Positions 22,465-35,560 are shown, numbered from the stretch's first letter. The stretch: 64,000 nt of DNA from Ophioceras dolichostomum (GCA_003049485.1 PYST01000147.1:1-64000), one strand, 5' to 3'. Translations and numbers: made by a program. The notes: a model not told the origin generated them from the letters alone.

Positions 22465-24245
22465 CTACCACTTGCTGGAGGCGCCGTCGCGGGCCCAACC
22501 AAACGACGACTCAGTATAGGCCGACGAACCGTAGCCGCGGCGACGGCGCACGTCCTCCCATCCGGCGTCGTCAGCCGCAGGTAGCGTAGGAGCGACGCTA
22601 ACACCGTCGCCGTCGTCGTCGTTCACGTGATTACCGTCGTCACCGACATTGTCCCGACTCACCCAAGCGGAAGAGTCCCAGCCGCCATGGAGCTTCTCCG
22701 TGTTGTCCCCCGGCGGCGCGGCAGTCTCGCCGCGGGCGACGTCGCTCTTGACCTCGTTGGTGACCACGTAGCGCGGCGTGGCGTCGGCGTGGCTGCCCAC
22801 GTTGTCGATGACGCCGCCCGTCATCTGGTCGATGTACTGGCGGTAGCCGCGCGAGTCCTTGACCTTGCAGCGGACTCCCTGGGACTCCGAGTGCTGCACG
22901 AGCGCCGTGAGCGACTTGAAGTGCTTGCTGCACTGGGGGCAGGTGAAGTTTGTCTTGCTGTGCGCCGGACTGTACAGGTGGCCCACGAGGGCGTTTCCGG
23001 CTTTGAAGGATTTGCTGTGAGTGAAAGGGGTGTGGAAAATGGCATATGGGTGTCAGTGGTAATCTCTCTCTTCTCTCTCCGGCTTGATTAGGTGGGGAGA
23101 TAGACTTACTTGCAGCCGAGGCGGGGGCACTTGAATTTGCCTAGGACCGGGACGTAGTAATTGGCGGCGCGGAACCGTGGGTGGTCTGGATGGTGGAGGT
23201 CAAGCAAATCATCATCATCCTCGACAATAGTCAGGACGGGCTTCGGGGCGGGCTCGTTGACCGGCTTCACGGTCTCCGTGGCAGGTTTGGCCACGGGTTT
23301 GGCCACGGGCTCGACGTCCAGCAGAGCCTGGAGCGGAGCCTCAAGCTGGGCCTTACGCTGGGTCTTAGGATGAGGCTCTGAGTAAATCGATTTACTCGAC
23401 ATCCACGAACCTGCGCTACCGACATTTAGAGCTGCAAGATTCGCCGTGGTAAGAAGGTCAGTCTGCTTGGAATCTCCCTGGCGATAGGCCTGTGACGAGT
23501 CCTTGGGGATGTCGGCCTTGGTGTCGAGCACGAACTCGACGGAGGCATCGGACTTATCGCAGATGAGGAGGTCGGAGAGCTGATCGGTGACGCTGGGGGA
23601 GTTATTCTCCGCGGTAGTGGAAGCCGCGTCGTCGTCGACAAAGCTGGGAGCCTCCTGCTCCGAAGCAGTGGAAGCGGCGCCGTCTCTCATGGCCAAGGTA
23701 CTGTTCTGCAGCCCAATCGGGGTCACCTCCCTGATGCCCAGATAAGCTCCGTAGTCGCCGTCGTGCTTGGTCTGAGGCTTTCCCGAATCGTCCATCGCCT
23801 TCAGGGCCCGGACACGCGAGACTTTCTGCAGTCGCTTGCGAGCCATGTACGACGTGTTCACCCCGGAACAGCCGTCATTAAGCTCGAGGTGACCGATGAG
23901 ACCAGCCATGCGATGGAATTTCTTGTGGCAGGCCGGGCAACTAAGGTCTTGCTCCGCGGGGTGACGCTGTTGACTGTCAGTGGCTGGGGCCGGCTACCCT
24001 TGGCTGTCGACGAGCGATTGCCCATAACATACCATTCTCATGTGCGTCTGGCAGCCCTCGGCAGTCCTGAAGCTCATCTTGCAAACGGTACAGATCAGGT
24101 GGCCTTTGCCGTTCTGCATCATCTCTGCTTTGTGGACGATGAGGGCGGCCTCGGATGGCAGGATCTCGTCGCACTCAGGGCAAGGAACACGGGCGTCGGC
24201 GACCTCGACCTCATCTCCCTTGCAGGTCAGGCGATGAATCTCCAT
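22465..24245 (-). CDS. C2H2 zinc-finger protein (apparent 1-nt frameshift)
   Basis: Exons are 24245..24033, about 23967..23110 and 23014..22465. The second intron (95 nt, GTAAGT...CACAG) joins perfectly to complete a finger, CPRLGCNKSFKAGNALVGH. Other finger-like elements are CPECDEILPSEAALIVH and CTVCKMSFRTAEGCQTH (exon 1), CPACHKKFHRMAGLIGH (exon 2) and CPQCSKHFKSLTALVQH (exon 3). The first intron (65 nt, GTATGT, CTGAC, CAACAG) would continue naturally as RHPAEQDLS-CPACHKKF, but a TTT run at 23940-23942 (AAA on the plus strand) puts one extra base in the frame. The middle is Ser/Thr-rich with a KP-rich repeat (VAKPVAKPATETVKPV). The protein is probably nucleic-acid-binding. The frameshift is either an assembly error or real damage; the rest of the gene is intact. 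Confidence 0.75.
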
Positions 24246-25316
24246 CGTTTCTGGCGATTTCTTGTAGTGGATAACCAAGGGGTCACGAAGGGGCTGTGAT
24301 GATCGAGGTTTGCGAAATATAGAGCTTTGGTGCCGATGAGAGGAAGTGGGTGATGATAAATGACAGAGAAAGGAACGAGATGTGTTTATTGAGAGCTGTC
24401 CATATGAGGGGTAGCAGCTTTCCTGGTTGCCATGCGACCGAAAATTCACTTCGATGTGGCAAAAGTGCACGATGATACACGGCAGGCGCGAGCCAGCAGC
24501 GCGAGCCAGCATCGCCTTCCCCTTCGGATTTGATTGCAAGTCCAGCCAGAAGTCCCGACACCACTCGTCCTAGCACGCCTATCACTAGCGAAATATCCTG
24601 TTAGCCATGCGAGATGCGAAGCTGAGCCATAAAGTGTGATAGTCTCCCGTATATATGAAGAAATAGCATCGACTGCCATATGAAGCGCATGAGAGCCAAG
24701 TCGGCGGGCTCCAAGTCTTTCCTTTATGTGACGTGCCATCGAGTAAAGAAGTAAGAGTTCGGCTCAGCGAGATAGCAGAAAGTAAAACGCGATGCAAATA
24801 TTTCTTATGACACCTGACGCCTCCCCCGGCGTCCGGCCGTTGGAGGACTCGGGATCGATTCCGGGGGGCGGGACTGGAGGCTGGGCCTCAACTTCGGCCA
24901 GTCGGCTATCTCCTTCCCAAGATGTGTTCCAAGCTACCTACCTAGGTAGCAATTTGCCTTCCTAGCTTTCCTCTTGCCCTTGCTTGAGGGAACTCGCCTG
25001 CTACTTCATCCCACCAGCTCACCTCCAACTAGGTAATCAGCTCGTCCATGATATCAACTCACCCTGAACAATTCATCTCGCTTTACCGTCTTGTTCATTA
25101 TACCAATTAGCATTCTACCAATCCACTCGTTGATCCTGAATTTTACTGCTCTCCCCACAAACAGAATCTGCTACTAGCACCTGGGCTTAGCGCATATTTT
25201 TTTTCACAGTCTGTGGCTCGCCTCGTAGGGTTTTCATCCTCCACGCTGTGTGATCCTTCCATGAGTTGGGCTCACCACGGGTCTCCCAGTGCCACGAGAC
25301 CTGCCGCATCTTGGCC
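24246..25316. promoter_or_regulatory. Divergent promoter region between C2H2 and F-box genes
   Basis: The two flanking genes start at 24245 (minus) and 25317 (plus), so this 1.07 kb stretch must hold both promoters. It contains a CTACCTAGGTAG palindrome at 24938-24949. I see no gene in it. Confidence 0.45.
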
Positions 25317-27268
25317 ATGGCGGAACCCACAAGTCCCTCGGCGTCGTTGACATCCACGGCGTCGCCTGCCGGCGATGCCACGCTCGCGCCAGAGGCCGTA
25401 AGTCCTACGTCGTCGCAGACAAGTACCAGTGTGGCAGCCGCCGTGGCGACAGATGCGGCGCCGACACCAGTCAGCGACAGCACCTCCACACCATCACAAG
25501 TCAACGAGACCGCGTCCATCATGGAGGCCATAGGTCTCATATTGTCACCGCCAGAAAACGCCGGGGTGATGGTCGAGGTGACAGGTTCTACGCCGTTAGA
25601 AGGCACCAGCCTCGCATCCACGGCAGTCACGACCAAGACTCCGGAAGAGAGCTTGTATTCTGTGGACCCCAAGTTCCGGCGCTCCGATGGAGGCTGGTAT
25701 TCACTTCCAACAGAGCTCCACATCATGGTCCTGGGCTTTGTGGTGGCGGGCCGCGGAAGCACCGGCTCATGTGCTTCAGTCTGCAAGCAATGGCAAACGA
25801 TCGTCGAGGAGATCAATTTCAGCAGGCTCACCGTGACGCCGAAGCGTCTGCGGTATTTCGAGAATCAGTTCGATATCCGACGGCAGAAGCTGGTCAAGCA
25901 CATCTGCCTCCGGATCGGCAACTTGAAGAATTACAAGTGCCCGGCCTGCGATGCTGAACCCAATATTAAGGAGAGCGACTTCAACGCAGGGCTGTTCCAG
26001 CGCGCTCTTGCTAGACTGTTATGCATCCTCGCCACCTGGGAGTCTCATGACGGCGACCTGATGCTAGAGATCGACTTCGGCTCCCAGAGTGACGAGAAGC
26101 ACTTCTTCCGCCATCGCTACTTCGGGATGGGCGAAGCGCTGCAGCCGAGCGACTTGGACGAGGTGGAGAAGGAACACTCTGAACCCCACGATCCAACTCA
26201 CGGTTGGCACAAAGGTGAACAGCTGTTCCCGCCGACCGCTCGATCGATTCACAGGCTGCACGCGATGATCTTTTTGGACCCCCTGATACTGTCCCCTGCA
26301 TGGCACCGGAAGAAATTAGCCAGATCGGGCAGGGTTGAGGCTGTGACGGGACTCCTGATACGGCGACAGACCAGACGAACACTGACCCCCAACATGATGC
26401 GCTTTCTCCTCGGGCTGTTCCCGAGGCTGAAACACTTTAGATACGAAGGCCATGTCAATCTAGGGCTACCAACAACACCAGGTACGTTTGCAGGACCCAA
26501 TCCTGTTACAGCCCCAAGTCCCAGACCAATCCCATTAACAGCAGGTTTTTCACAGCACACGGCCCTTTCACCGAACCCTCGGAGCACCATCCTTGGAAGC
26601 CCAAAAGCGTCTCGCTGTTCCTTGATTTCAATGAGGATGATGGAAAAATCTTGTCCGACAATGGCGAGGATACGAAGATCTATCGTCTAGGTGAGGCGGC
26701 GCTCTCCTACTTATTAGGCGGGACGACAGACGTTCTAGAGGAGCTCTCTGGCAGCTTCGTCATTGACGCCAAAGACTTCTTCCTCAACTGCCTCAAGCAT
26801 GATTGGGTCTGGGAGCGCCTGGAGCGGCTGGCGCTGACGACTATCTTGATGGAGCCGGACAACCTCTCTGAGCTGATGGACCTGCTGCACCGCGCCGCAG
26901 TCGCCGCGCGGCGGATGCCGAAGCTGCGGATCATGGAGCTGTGGAACGGCATTAGGGGCAGCACCGCCGTCTTCAGGTACCACTCGGTCGACGAGGGGTG
27001 GGCGACCACGATCACCTGGCGCGGGACGTGGGATGTGGAACTGCCCGAACGGGTGACCAAGGCCTGGGCGGTCGTGGCGATGCTGCATGGCCGGCGCAGA
27101 CGCCTCCGGGTCGTCAAGGACCCGCTGGACGGGGAGGTTGTCATCGACTCACACGGAGATGCGATTCACCACCTGGGCCTGATGCCTCTGGTTGTCCACC
27201 CCGTGTCGCTGTGGCAGATCCGCAAGGAGGCAGCGCCACCACCCCGTCATCCAAGTTATCACACATGA
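25317..27268 (+). CDS. F-box domain protein with fungal C-terminal domain
   Basis: Exon 1 is 25317..26481 and exon 2 is 26556..27268; the 74-nt intron has GTACGT and TTTCACAG and the join gives 625 residues. The first about 110 residues are Ser/Thr/Pro/Ala-rich and disordered. An F-box-like motif follows (WYSLPTELHIMVLGFVVAG, then CASVCKQWQTIVEEINFSRL). The remainder matches the layout of fungal F-box proteins with a conserved C-terminal domain (FLDPLILSPAWHR, RTLTPNMMRFLLGLFPRL, then MPKLRIMELWNG and FRYHSVDEGWATTITWRGTW). Such proteins are substrate receptors of SCF ubiquitin ligases; the substrate is unknown. Confidence 0.85.
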
Positions 27269-28091
27269 ACACAGATGGGCCTACATAGCGCCAGCTAGGC
27301 TGCTAGCCTGTCTCTGATCGTCCCCTCCACTCCCTGTACACAGAATGTCAGTTGCAACCCGAAACTAGCCACCCCCGGCGAACACGGGGTCTGAATGGGG
27401 AAATCTTCGCAACTCGGTGCTAAGAAGCCGAACGTCAGCGTCATGACTAGATTCTAGATTCTAGGTCGTCAAATGAATCCTAAACTTTCGGATGAACTAC
27501 CTTCCACCCCAAAAACATCGGCAAGCGTTGCCCGGGCCAAACCGAGACGCTAGGGTGCCTATTAGTAATGTTGATGATGATGAAAGGACAGAGGAATCCC
27601 ACCCACATGCTTGAGTGAAGAAGAGTTATCGCATTGATTTCAGAAAAAAAAATAAGGTAGACGACGGGCGAGCAAGGAGAACAATGCAATTCGCAGATTA
27701 GGGTATCAACCGAGAGAAGGCTATCGGGAGAGGTTAAGCCAGCCAACCGGCCCCCTGTTTTTCCCTGCTAATGTCTTCCGTTGTTGTGTTCCAGCCAAAC
27801 TCATAAACCCGTGTGAAAGTGTAAGCGCAGAATCACTGATACAAACTACAGTACAAAAACACCGCTGGGCATGACCTAAAGAAAAGGGGGAAAAAGAAGA
27901 ATAAAAGCAGGAAGAGAATATCATCAGACCTTCAGTGGTCGGCAAGTACCCATATTCGCTCACATTATCTGCCGCTCCCATAAGCCAAATACAACGCCAA
28001 ATACAACGCCAAATACAACTTCCAGCAGACATCTCCAAGCCAGGCCAGCCCAGATCAGACTAGAAAGTGCCTCCCTGCCCCCCTCTCATCA
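27269..28091. other. Convergent intergenic region
   Basis: The F-box gene (plus) and TFIIIC subunit gene (minus) converge here, so both 3' UTRs and terminators lie in this stretch. A 12-bp unit (CAAATACAACGC-like) is repeated about three times at 27983-28019. No gene is seen. Confidence 0.5.
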
Positions 28092-31000
28092 TCAAACAAC
28101 CCCCAACGCGATCGCAACCGGATCGACTTGCCTGCCAGTGCCGCCCACCGCCGCACGCCCCATCAACCCCGTCAGGCCTGCTGCAGTCGCAGGGACGGTG
28201 GGCGGCGCAGGCGCGACATTCTCCTTCGCCTTCCCCTTCTCTATCCCCATCACCCTCTCAAACTGCCTCCCTATAACAAGCCACCACCACTCCCTAACCG
28301 TAACACCCGGACCCGTCCCTTCTTTGTTCCTCCTCCCACTGCTACTCCTCCCCGCCGCTCTCCCCGCCGCCGCTGACGCAGACGACAACCACCGATCGCC
28401 AACAAGCCCCAACCTCTCCCCCCACGCCATAACAGCCTGCACATCCTCCCTCTCAACAAGCGGCCCCAGCGTCCTCGCGCACGTCTCAGCGTCCATCGAC
28501 CCCCTCGTCGACAGTACGAAGAACACGGCCCCGCTTATCTTGGCCCAGCGCGACTCGTCGACTTCTCCCAGGAAGTTGCACCACGACGGCAGTGCATAGA
28601 CCATAGCGGGGGTGGCGGACTTCTCGCTCCTAGTACCACCACTACCCACAGTACCACTACCAGAACCACCACCACCACCACGAACAACCCCCCACCCAGC
28701 CCGCCTCGGCACCGGCGCCCGCCCAGCCCCAGCCCACCCAAGCACCGCAATCTGCTCATCAAACAGGTACTCGGCCGTCGGCCGCACGCGAATGCCGAAG
28801 TGGTACCTCTCTTTCGCGAACTTGCGCGTCTCGTAGTTGCCCGGCTCGAAGCCGTGCGGTATGTAAGGCGCGTCGTACGGCTCGACGCGCACGCGCCCCC
28901 GGGCCTGCATGTTGAGTATCGCCATGATGGTGCCGTCGTTGGCGCCGTATGGCAGATCGTAGGAGCGCACTCTCTTCCCTTTGCGTGCGGATCCTGATCC
29001 TGATCCTGAAGACGAAAACGACCGAAAAAGTTCGTCCAGCTCAGTCTTAAACCGCGCAGCCTGCGTATACTTCTCCGCTTGGGACGACTTCTCGAGCTGC
29101 GTCAAAAAGTTCTTGGTGTACCGGTACGGCCTCCCACCTCGCAGGGGTGTCGCTTTCGACTTGCAGATCACCCGCCGGTTCTGTAGGCGGTGGATGACCG
29201 GCACCAGCAGGTTCTGCATCTCCTCGGGCGTGCGCAGGCCGAAGGCGGAGCGGAGCTTGGCCATGATGGTGATGGGCGAGTAGTGCTCGGGCGCCGTGGA
29301 GCAAAGGGCGCGGACCCACGTCGTGGCGATGCGCGCTTCGCCCGAGAGTGGTGCATTGGCGATGGCGGTGGCGTTCTTAACACTACCGACGCCGCTGCTG
29401 CTGATGCCATCACGGTGGCCGCTACTGCTGCTGTTGCCGGCAGCCGCCGCCGCCGCCGTCAAGACACATGGCTGCTGCTGCTGCTGCACCACCCCCACCA
29501 CCTCCTCATCATCCAGCGCCAAAGCTGCCGGCTCAGACGTAGCATCCTGGAACCGATTCCACACCGACCGCTGGAAATGGAAGTAAGTCTCTCTCCACTC
29601 CGGCCGCCTGTACGCCGTCTCGTCGACCTCGAATTCCCTCTCGACCCCCTCTCTCGTGCCCGGCAGCTTGACCGTGTCCTCTACGACAAGAGATAAAGTC
29701 CACCGCACGAGCCGTCGCCAGTCGTAGGCCAGGACGTCGTCGTAGTTGAGCGCCGGTAGGTCCCCCCTCTCGTAGGCCTCGAGGAAGGCCTCCTGGAACT
29801 TCTCCGTCGTGGCGTCGATGTAGTAGCCCCGCACCTTGCGGATGTGCGTCCAGAACCTGCGCAGCGCCGACAGCTTCATGTCCGGGAAGAGCCGCATCAG
29901 CAGGCCCCAGTCGATCGTCTTGTCGACGCCGCCGAGGAGGGTGCGCACCGCGACGAAGGCGGCGATGCGCGTGTCGTCTGATGTCCAGTCGATGTTGTCC
30001 TCTGGTGGGTTGTTGCTGATGTAGTCGGCGGCGGTGTGCGGGAATGCCGTGAGCTCGCGGACGTGCCTGTACACGTCGATCTTGGGCTCTGGCGGCGCTG
30101 GGACCGTGATGGGGACGTCCCGCCTCAAGGGGACGGCACGAACACTGTCATGTCCTGCGGCAACATCGGTGGTGGTCGGGGGCCGGCTACCTTCACTTGC
30201 GATGTGTCCACCGAAGCCGCCACCCCGGCCTCCACGCCCGCCTCGGCCAACTCGGCCAACTCGGCCAACTCGGCCACCTCGGCTACCAGGGCCACCACCT
30301 CCCCGTCCTCGGCCGCTGCCCCGCGGCCTGTACGATCCACTGTGCACCCCATCAGCGCCAAAGTGCACGTGTTTGTACCGAATGTCAGGGCCGCTCAGGG
30401 TTCCAACGGCGGGCAAGTCGCTGTCCTCCGCGATCTCCTCGGCCGCCATCGCATGGTAGGGGAGGGTTTCGAGGGTGAACTGGTTCGTATCCAGCCAGAT
30501 CGGCGACGGCTTGGCGCCGTGTGCAGTGAACCCGCTGTCCTTGTCGACGCCGAAGTTGTAGAACCTGTACTCTGGCGCAACACTGCCCGACATAAGCAGA
30601 TACGAGCCGTCCTGGGAGAGCTCCCACCTCTCGCAGGCGTCGATTTTGGGGCAGAACTTGGCCCAGCCGGGGTCGGCCCACCCGTCGAGCCGGTAGTGGC
30701 CGTGCGACGGGATCTCCTCCGCGCTGTTCGGGATACTGCTCACGAGGAAATCTCGAGCACTGGGCGTCCATCCTCGGAGGGCGAAGCTCTCGCCCTGCTT
30801 GAGGAAGAACTTATCATCCCGGCTAGGATAGTTGCCCGGAGAGCCGGGTTCGTCCTCGAGGTCGGTGGGCTCGACGAAGGTGAGCGTGGTAGGCGTCGCC
30901 TGAGTTTTAGGTGATGGCGCGGTGGTTCTCTCTTCCACGCTACCTGCGCTAGCCGTGCTGCTGATCGTCTGGGGACTATTACCAACGGTCTCAACCCCAG

Positions 31001-34000
31001 AGCCGTTATCGCGGTCGAGGTCGGTGTTGCTAGGCAGGAACTGGAGATTGAGCCAAGGCGCGCTATCGCCAACTGTGGCAGCACCACAGAGGAATGGCCG
31101 CGGCAGGCTCTGGAGACCGGGATTGGGACCGTAAACCCTGTGAAGGGTCTTGTGCCGCTTCCCTGGTGGTGCGCCACGTCTCCGCTTGCCGCTTGGGTTG
31201 TCATCCTCGTCAATCTCGAGGAACGCCCTCGCGAGGCCGCTGCCGGACAAGTTTCCAACCCGGTTGTCCGCGAGCTCGCGATGATGATCGCGTTCTGGGA
31301 CCATCCGGCGTGGTGCAGGGTGCATGCCCGGAGCATGTTGGTAGAAAGGCGCAGTGAGGATTTCGACGTCACTAGTACGATTTCGCTTGCCTTTGGGGTT
31401 CATGCGTGCTTGCTCACCGCGTTCCAGGAAGTCCATGAAGCCCCTAAACCGATCCGGAGGAGAGAATAGAGCTGGGATGTAGACCTCCGGGTGGGCGGCC
31501 TGCATGGCCTCCTTCATGAGCGTTACCGCGGGGTGGGACTCTGGCATGTCGGCCCGTACGATCATGTGGATGGTGGCGGCTGATCCCTTGTTGTCCCTCC
31601 ACGCGCCGATGTAGGGTTTGATAAGCCCCCGTCGCAGTAGCAGCCTCATAGACTGCTCCAATGATCGCGGTGTCGGCGGGAGGGCGTTCGGGAACTCTCT
31701 CGCATACATGAATCCAACAGCGTACCACAGCGCTTTCTCTCCCGGGAAAACGCCGTTGTTGTGTTTGAGAAGATACTTGACCACCTCCACGGACTGGTGC
31801 GTCTTCGTCCTGATTCGTCCGTTGACGATCTCCGGTGGAAGCTGAAATTTGGGCATTGATTGGTCAAAGACCAACTGGGCGAGAATTTCTGCATAGCCAG
31901 CAAGGGATACGCCCGTGCCGTCACCCTCAGCTTCTGGCTGCTCGGGGACGACGACGTTGTTGCCAACTACACGAGCGTCGCCGCTCAGGGGTGAGCCTCG
32001 GGATGGAGCGGGTGCCGCTGTGTCCTGGGGCTCGTTGGACTGGGACTTGAGCTTGGGTTGCCTGGGCCCCTTGGGCCGTTTGGACTGCTTAGGCTGCTTA
32101 AACTGCTTGGGCCGCCAGGGCCTGGACTCGAGGATACCTGCGACCGAGCCGCCGTTAGTTGGCAAACCCGACCGTCCGAAGGTTGGTGTCTCAGCAAACC
32201 TGTCATCGATATCGGGAAGTGGCACCCTGGCGAGAAACTCATGCTCCTGCTTCTTCTGTCTCGACGCGCTGATGTCCTTGGCTGCCGTCGGTCGGCCCAG
32301 CCCGATGCCGCGTGAAATCGCCATGGCGTTGACGGCGAGGTCCAAAGGCTTTCGGCCAAATCGTCTAGCTTGTAAGTTCAGACCTACTCCGGTAGGGCGA
32401 CTCCGTCGTCGGTTGTTGGGTCTCGGCGTGATGAGACTCCTGGAAGTAGTCCCCCTCCCGCTTTCTGTCGGGACGTCGTGTATCTCCACACCTGGATCCT
32501 GATCCGCAGCCCCATCATACGTTACTCGACGGCGCTTCCGCAACTGCTCCTCTATAGGTGGAGGGACATAGTTCGGGTTGCACGAGGTCTGTGACTTTTG
32601 CAGGTGGTACTTGAGGCCAAGATCGTTTTTGTAGACCGCACCGCACGTCTCACATTTGAATGATTCGAGTGCAGGCTGTTTGCCTTTCCGCTTCTTGCCG
32701 CGTCCGCGTGGCGCCGCGCCGACTGCATCAGCGTCGACATCAGCTCCGGGATCATCTCCAGGTTGAGCGTCAGAAGCTATTCCCATGATATTCTCGAGCT
32801 TCTTCTTGAAGCCGATTGCACTGTGGCATACATCAGCGGTGTTGTCGAAGTGGAAGACATATGGCCAGCGAGAGCCGTTGCGCGACACATTGATCACCAG
32901 AGCCTTATCGTCGCCGTCGGGAGGGATCTCAATACTTGGCTTGTCCAGAACGTCCCGCAGAGGGATGCAGAGGGTCTGCTTCTCGCTCTGGTCGTACTCA
33001 AAAGTGACCCTAGAATCACTGATTGAAAACCGCAGCTGGCCGCCAAGCCCGTCATAACGAGCGGTGAGGACCTCATCCGGGCCCGCCCCCGTACCCGGCG
33101 CACTCTTCTCCTGCGTTGACGAGGGGCCTGGCGGTGGGGCTGCAACTCGCAGCGAAGCGGCGACATCAGCCATAGGCTCATCCGGAGATGGCTGTCCCCG
33201 CGACAGCCCTCCGAGGAAGTTCGGATCCTTCAACTTCTCGTGGGTGAAAATTACGACCAGCGAGGGGCGCTTGGGCGGCCGTCCCCGGTTTGATGGACGC
33301 AGGGAGTGCGGTTTGCCAATTCTAGCACCGGCAACCAGAGGCGCTGGAGCAGCTTCATCCTCTTGCGGAGCTTCCTCTTGCGGAGGTCCCATATCTCCGT
33401 CATCTTGAGGGACGGAGGCAACCCCTTGGTTTCCGTTTAGAGTGCTCTTCTCCGCGACTGCCGCTGCATTCTCTGTGGCACTACTAAATGCCTTTTCGGC
33501 CGGCTTGGTTCGCCAACGGCGTCGTTTGCCTGGGGCCGGCCGGGGTTTAGGCTCGGTGGGCTTGGAGTCGGGACAGCGCAGGAGAACCGCCTTGTCAGAG
33601 ACCCTGGCAAGAGAGGAGAGGGTCGCGTCTGCTGGCGTCTTGGCCAGCGATTCTGGGATTGGGGCGAAGCCGAATGCTTGCTGGGCAGCGTCGACGTCGA
33701 GTTTTCTAGTGGAGATAGAGTCCAGCGTCTCCGGCGGCATTGGCGGGCGGTCGTCGTCTGCGGCGACGAAGAAGTGATATCGCGGCTCGTATATCTTGTC
33801 CTCTATGGCGAGGTGGCCCAGATGTGATGGCTGAGCTCCAGACGATGCCACGATTGAGAGCTTGCTTTCCATGTAGCGGCGAAACTGGTAGCCGGTAGTG
33901 AGAACGCTGATTTGGGGGCACGATAAGCCACTCTGGCCGGCACGCTTGACAGACTCGTAGACGGTGTTGACCAACGGCTTTTCAGGGGTCCACGCTGAGA

Positions 34001-35321
34001 GATGAGCAGACAGGACCGGTCCAGGCCCGCTGCGATCACGCGTCTCTCCCTCGGCCGCAGCGGGCTTTGGCGCCTTTTTGATCTTGGTCTTCGATTTGGG
34101 GCCACCGGTAGAGGTTATACGCTTCCATTCCTCCTCGGTAGGATCCCTGAGGAACTTGATGCAGTCGTTGAATTTCTTGCCTCCGTTGCCGAGAGTAGCC
34201 GTCACGAAGCCGAGGATGCCGCAACCGACCCACGAGCGACAGAGCCTCCTCTGCACCCTCGTCTGCCACCTGTTGCCCTGGATTCCGAGCTTTTCCCTCA
34301 GCTCCACGGGACGGATGACGCGGCAGGCCTTGGTAACAGCAAGCAGTGTCCGCCCAAACGCGTCGTAGTCGATCGTTGAGCCCGTCCACCGGTTGCACCA
34401 CGCCACCGGGCGCAAATCGCTAGAAAGGGCAGCTGGCCACATAGCCAAGTCTCGCTGCCATGACGCGGGGCCTCGTTGGTTGGGGATGTCAGGAGGGGCG
34501 AATCTGGTGAGCCAGAGCTTGCTTGTCTTGCAGCCTCGAATCACGACGGTACGCTTGACGATGTAGCCCGCCGTGGCGAGCTGATCAGTCCGCTTTGGGA
34601 CCGACCTCGGATCGTGGCCTGCCAAACGGCCGAGGTTTGCCTGTGCGAGCCCAGTCGACTTGAATATGGCGAGTGGGAGAAGTAGCTGCCATCGGCAGAG
34701 GGGAACGCGGATGCGGTCGATTTCATGGCCGGTGATGTTCATCCAAGTTGTCTGTTCCGAGGTGTAAATCCGTGGCTGGTATTGTGGCAGCTCTGGCGGC
34801 TTGTTGGATTGGCGTGGCGACGATGATGGTCCCGCTAATTCTCTCCCAGCTCGTGACTCGTCCACGCCGGGCTTCTTAGTTGCTTGATTACCGCTGGAGC
34901 TGGCGCTAATGCTGGGCTGGACGGGAAGAGTAGCAATCTCCTCGAGACCTAGGTGGTTCCATGACCTGTCGGTCCGGTCAAAGCCAACAGAGATCTCTGG
35001 CCTAGACGTTACATACGTCCAGGCTTTCGCGGCCGATGCTAAGTCGGCGGCCTCAGCGACCGCAGCTGGGCGTGGCGCTGCTGGACCTCGGCCTCTGACA
35101 GCAACTTCTTCTTGCTGCTCACCAACATACTTGCCGTCTGGGTCACTGAAGTATCGCTTGAAGGCCAGGGCGAAGTCATCGATGGAATAGCCTGCAGGCA
35201 GTCAGCACGATCCGTTCTCGGCTGTCGAATTGAAGGAGGTGGACGTTGACTTACCCTGCTTGTCGGCAAACGATATCTCGGCGACGCACCACTCAATCAG
35301 ACGATCAACTCCCTTGGCCAT
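28092..35321 (-). CDS. TFC3: TFIIIC B-block-binding subunit (Tfc3/tau138-like)
   Basis: Exon 1 is 35321..35255 and exon 2 is 35191..28092; the 63-nt intron (GTAAGT...CTGCAG) joins in phase and gives 2388 residues. The N terminus (RIYTSEQTTWMNITGHEIDR, then LGRLAGHDPRSVPKRTDQLA and YIVKRTVVIRGCKTSKLWLT) is the winged-helix B-block-binding module of the largest TFIIIC subunit. Further on are a C2H2-like element (FKCETCGAVYKNDLGLKYH, about residue 860), Arg/Lys-rich disordered stretches with an AT-hook-like GRPPKRP, and a GRG/GRVGRVGRGG low-complexity tract (about residue 1650). TFIIIC recognises the internal B box of tRNA genes and recruits TFIIIB and RNA polymerase III in the nucleus. The yeast orthologue is shorter (about 1160 residues); long filamentous-fungal versions with disordered insertions are plausible. 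Confidence 0.88.
30225..30305 (-). repeat. In-frame GRG / GRV coding minisatellite in the TFIIIC subunit
   Basis: Short nine-base-like units encode GRVGRVGRVGRGGRGGRGG on the minus strand, an RGG-like low-complexity tract. Such repeats are length-variable and often bind RNA or mediate self-association; no function is shown here. Confidence 0.6.
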
Positions 35322-35494
35322 CGTGAACGTCGCGGACTGTATGTGCTCTGCATTTGGAGATGGAAGATGATCAAGCGAGACGCAATCTGGTGTTCAAAGG
35401 AGTTGTTGTTGGATCGGTAAAATTGCTGGAAGATGGGGCAGAAAAATTCCTAATTGCGCTGCTTGGGAACAATAAAAAGCATGTTTGCTGGCGG

Positions 35495-35560
35495 GGATCG
35501 AACCTGGTGGCTAATTCAGCGAATTTTCAATGACCAGAGCAGCCAACCTCAGCTGCCCCT
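35495..35560 (-). promoter_or_regulatory. tRNA-like segment with consensus B box near the TFIIIC gene start
   Basis: On the minus strand GGTTCGATCC (35504-35495) matches the B-box consensus fully and is followed about 20 nt later by a T run (GCTTTTTATTG), as in a pol III terminator. An A-box-like TGGCTGCTCTGG lies about 45 nt upstream of it. The T-arm stem has two mismatches and no acceptor stem forms, so it is not an intact tRNA gene. It lies 174 bp upstream of the ATG of the gene that encodes the B-box-binding protein itself. Confidence 0.4.

Noticed and set aside
22627..23091. Plus-strand 154-codon frame over the zinc-finger gene
   Set aside because: It is the complement of exon 3, where the minus-strand frame encodes complete C2H2 fingers.
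35461..35560. Intact tRNA gene
   Set aside because: The B box is perfect, but the T-arm has two mismatches and no acceptor or anticodon stem can be drawn.
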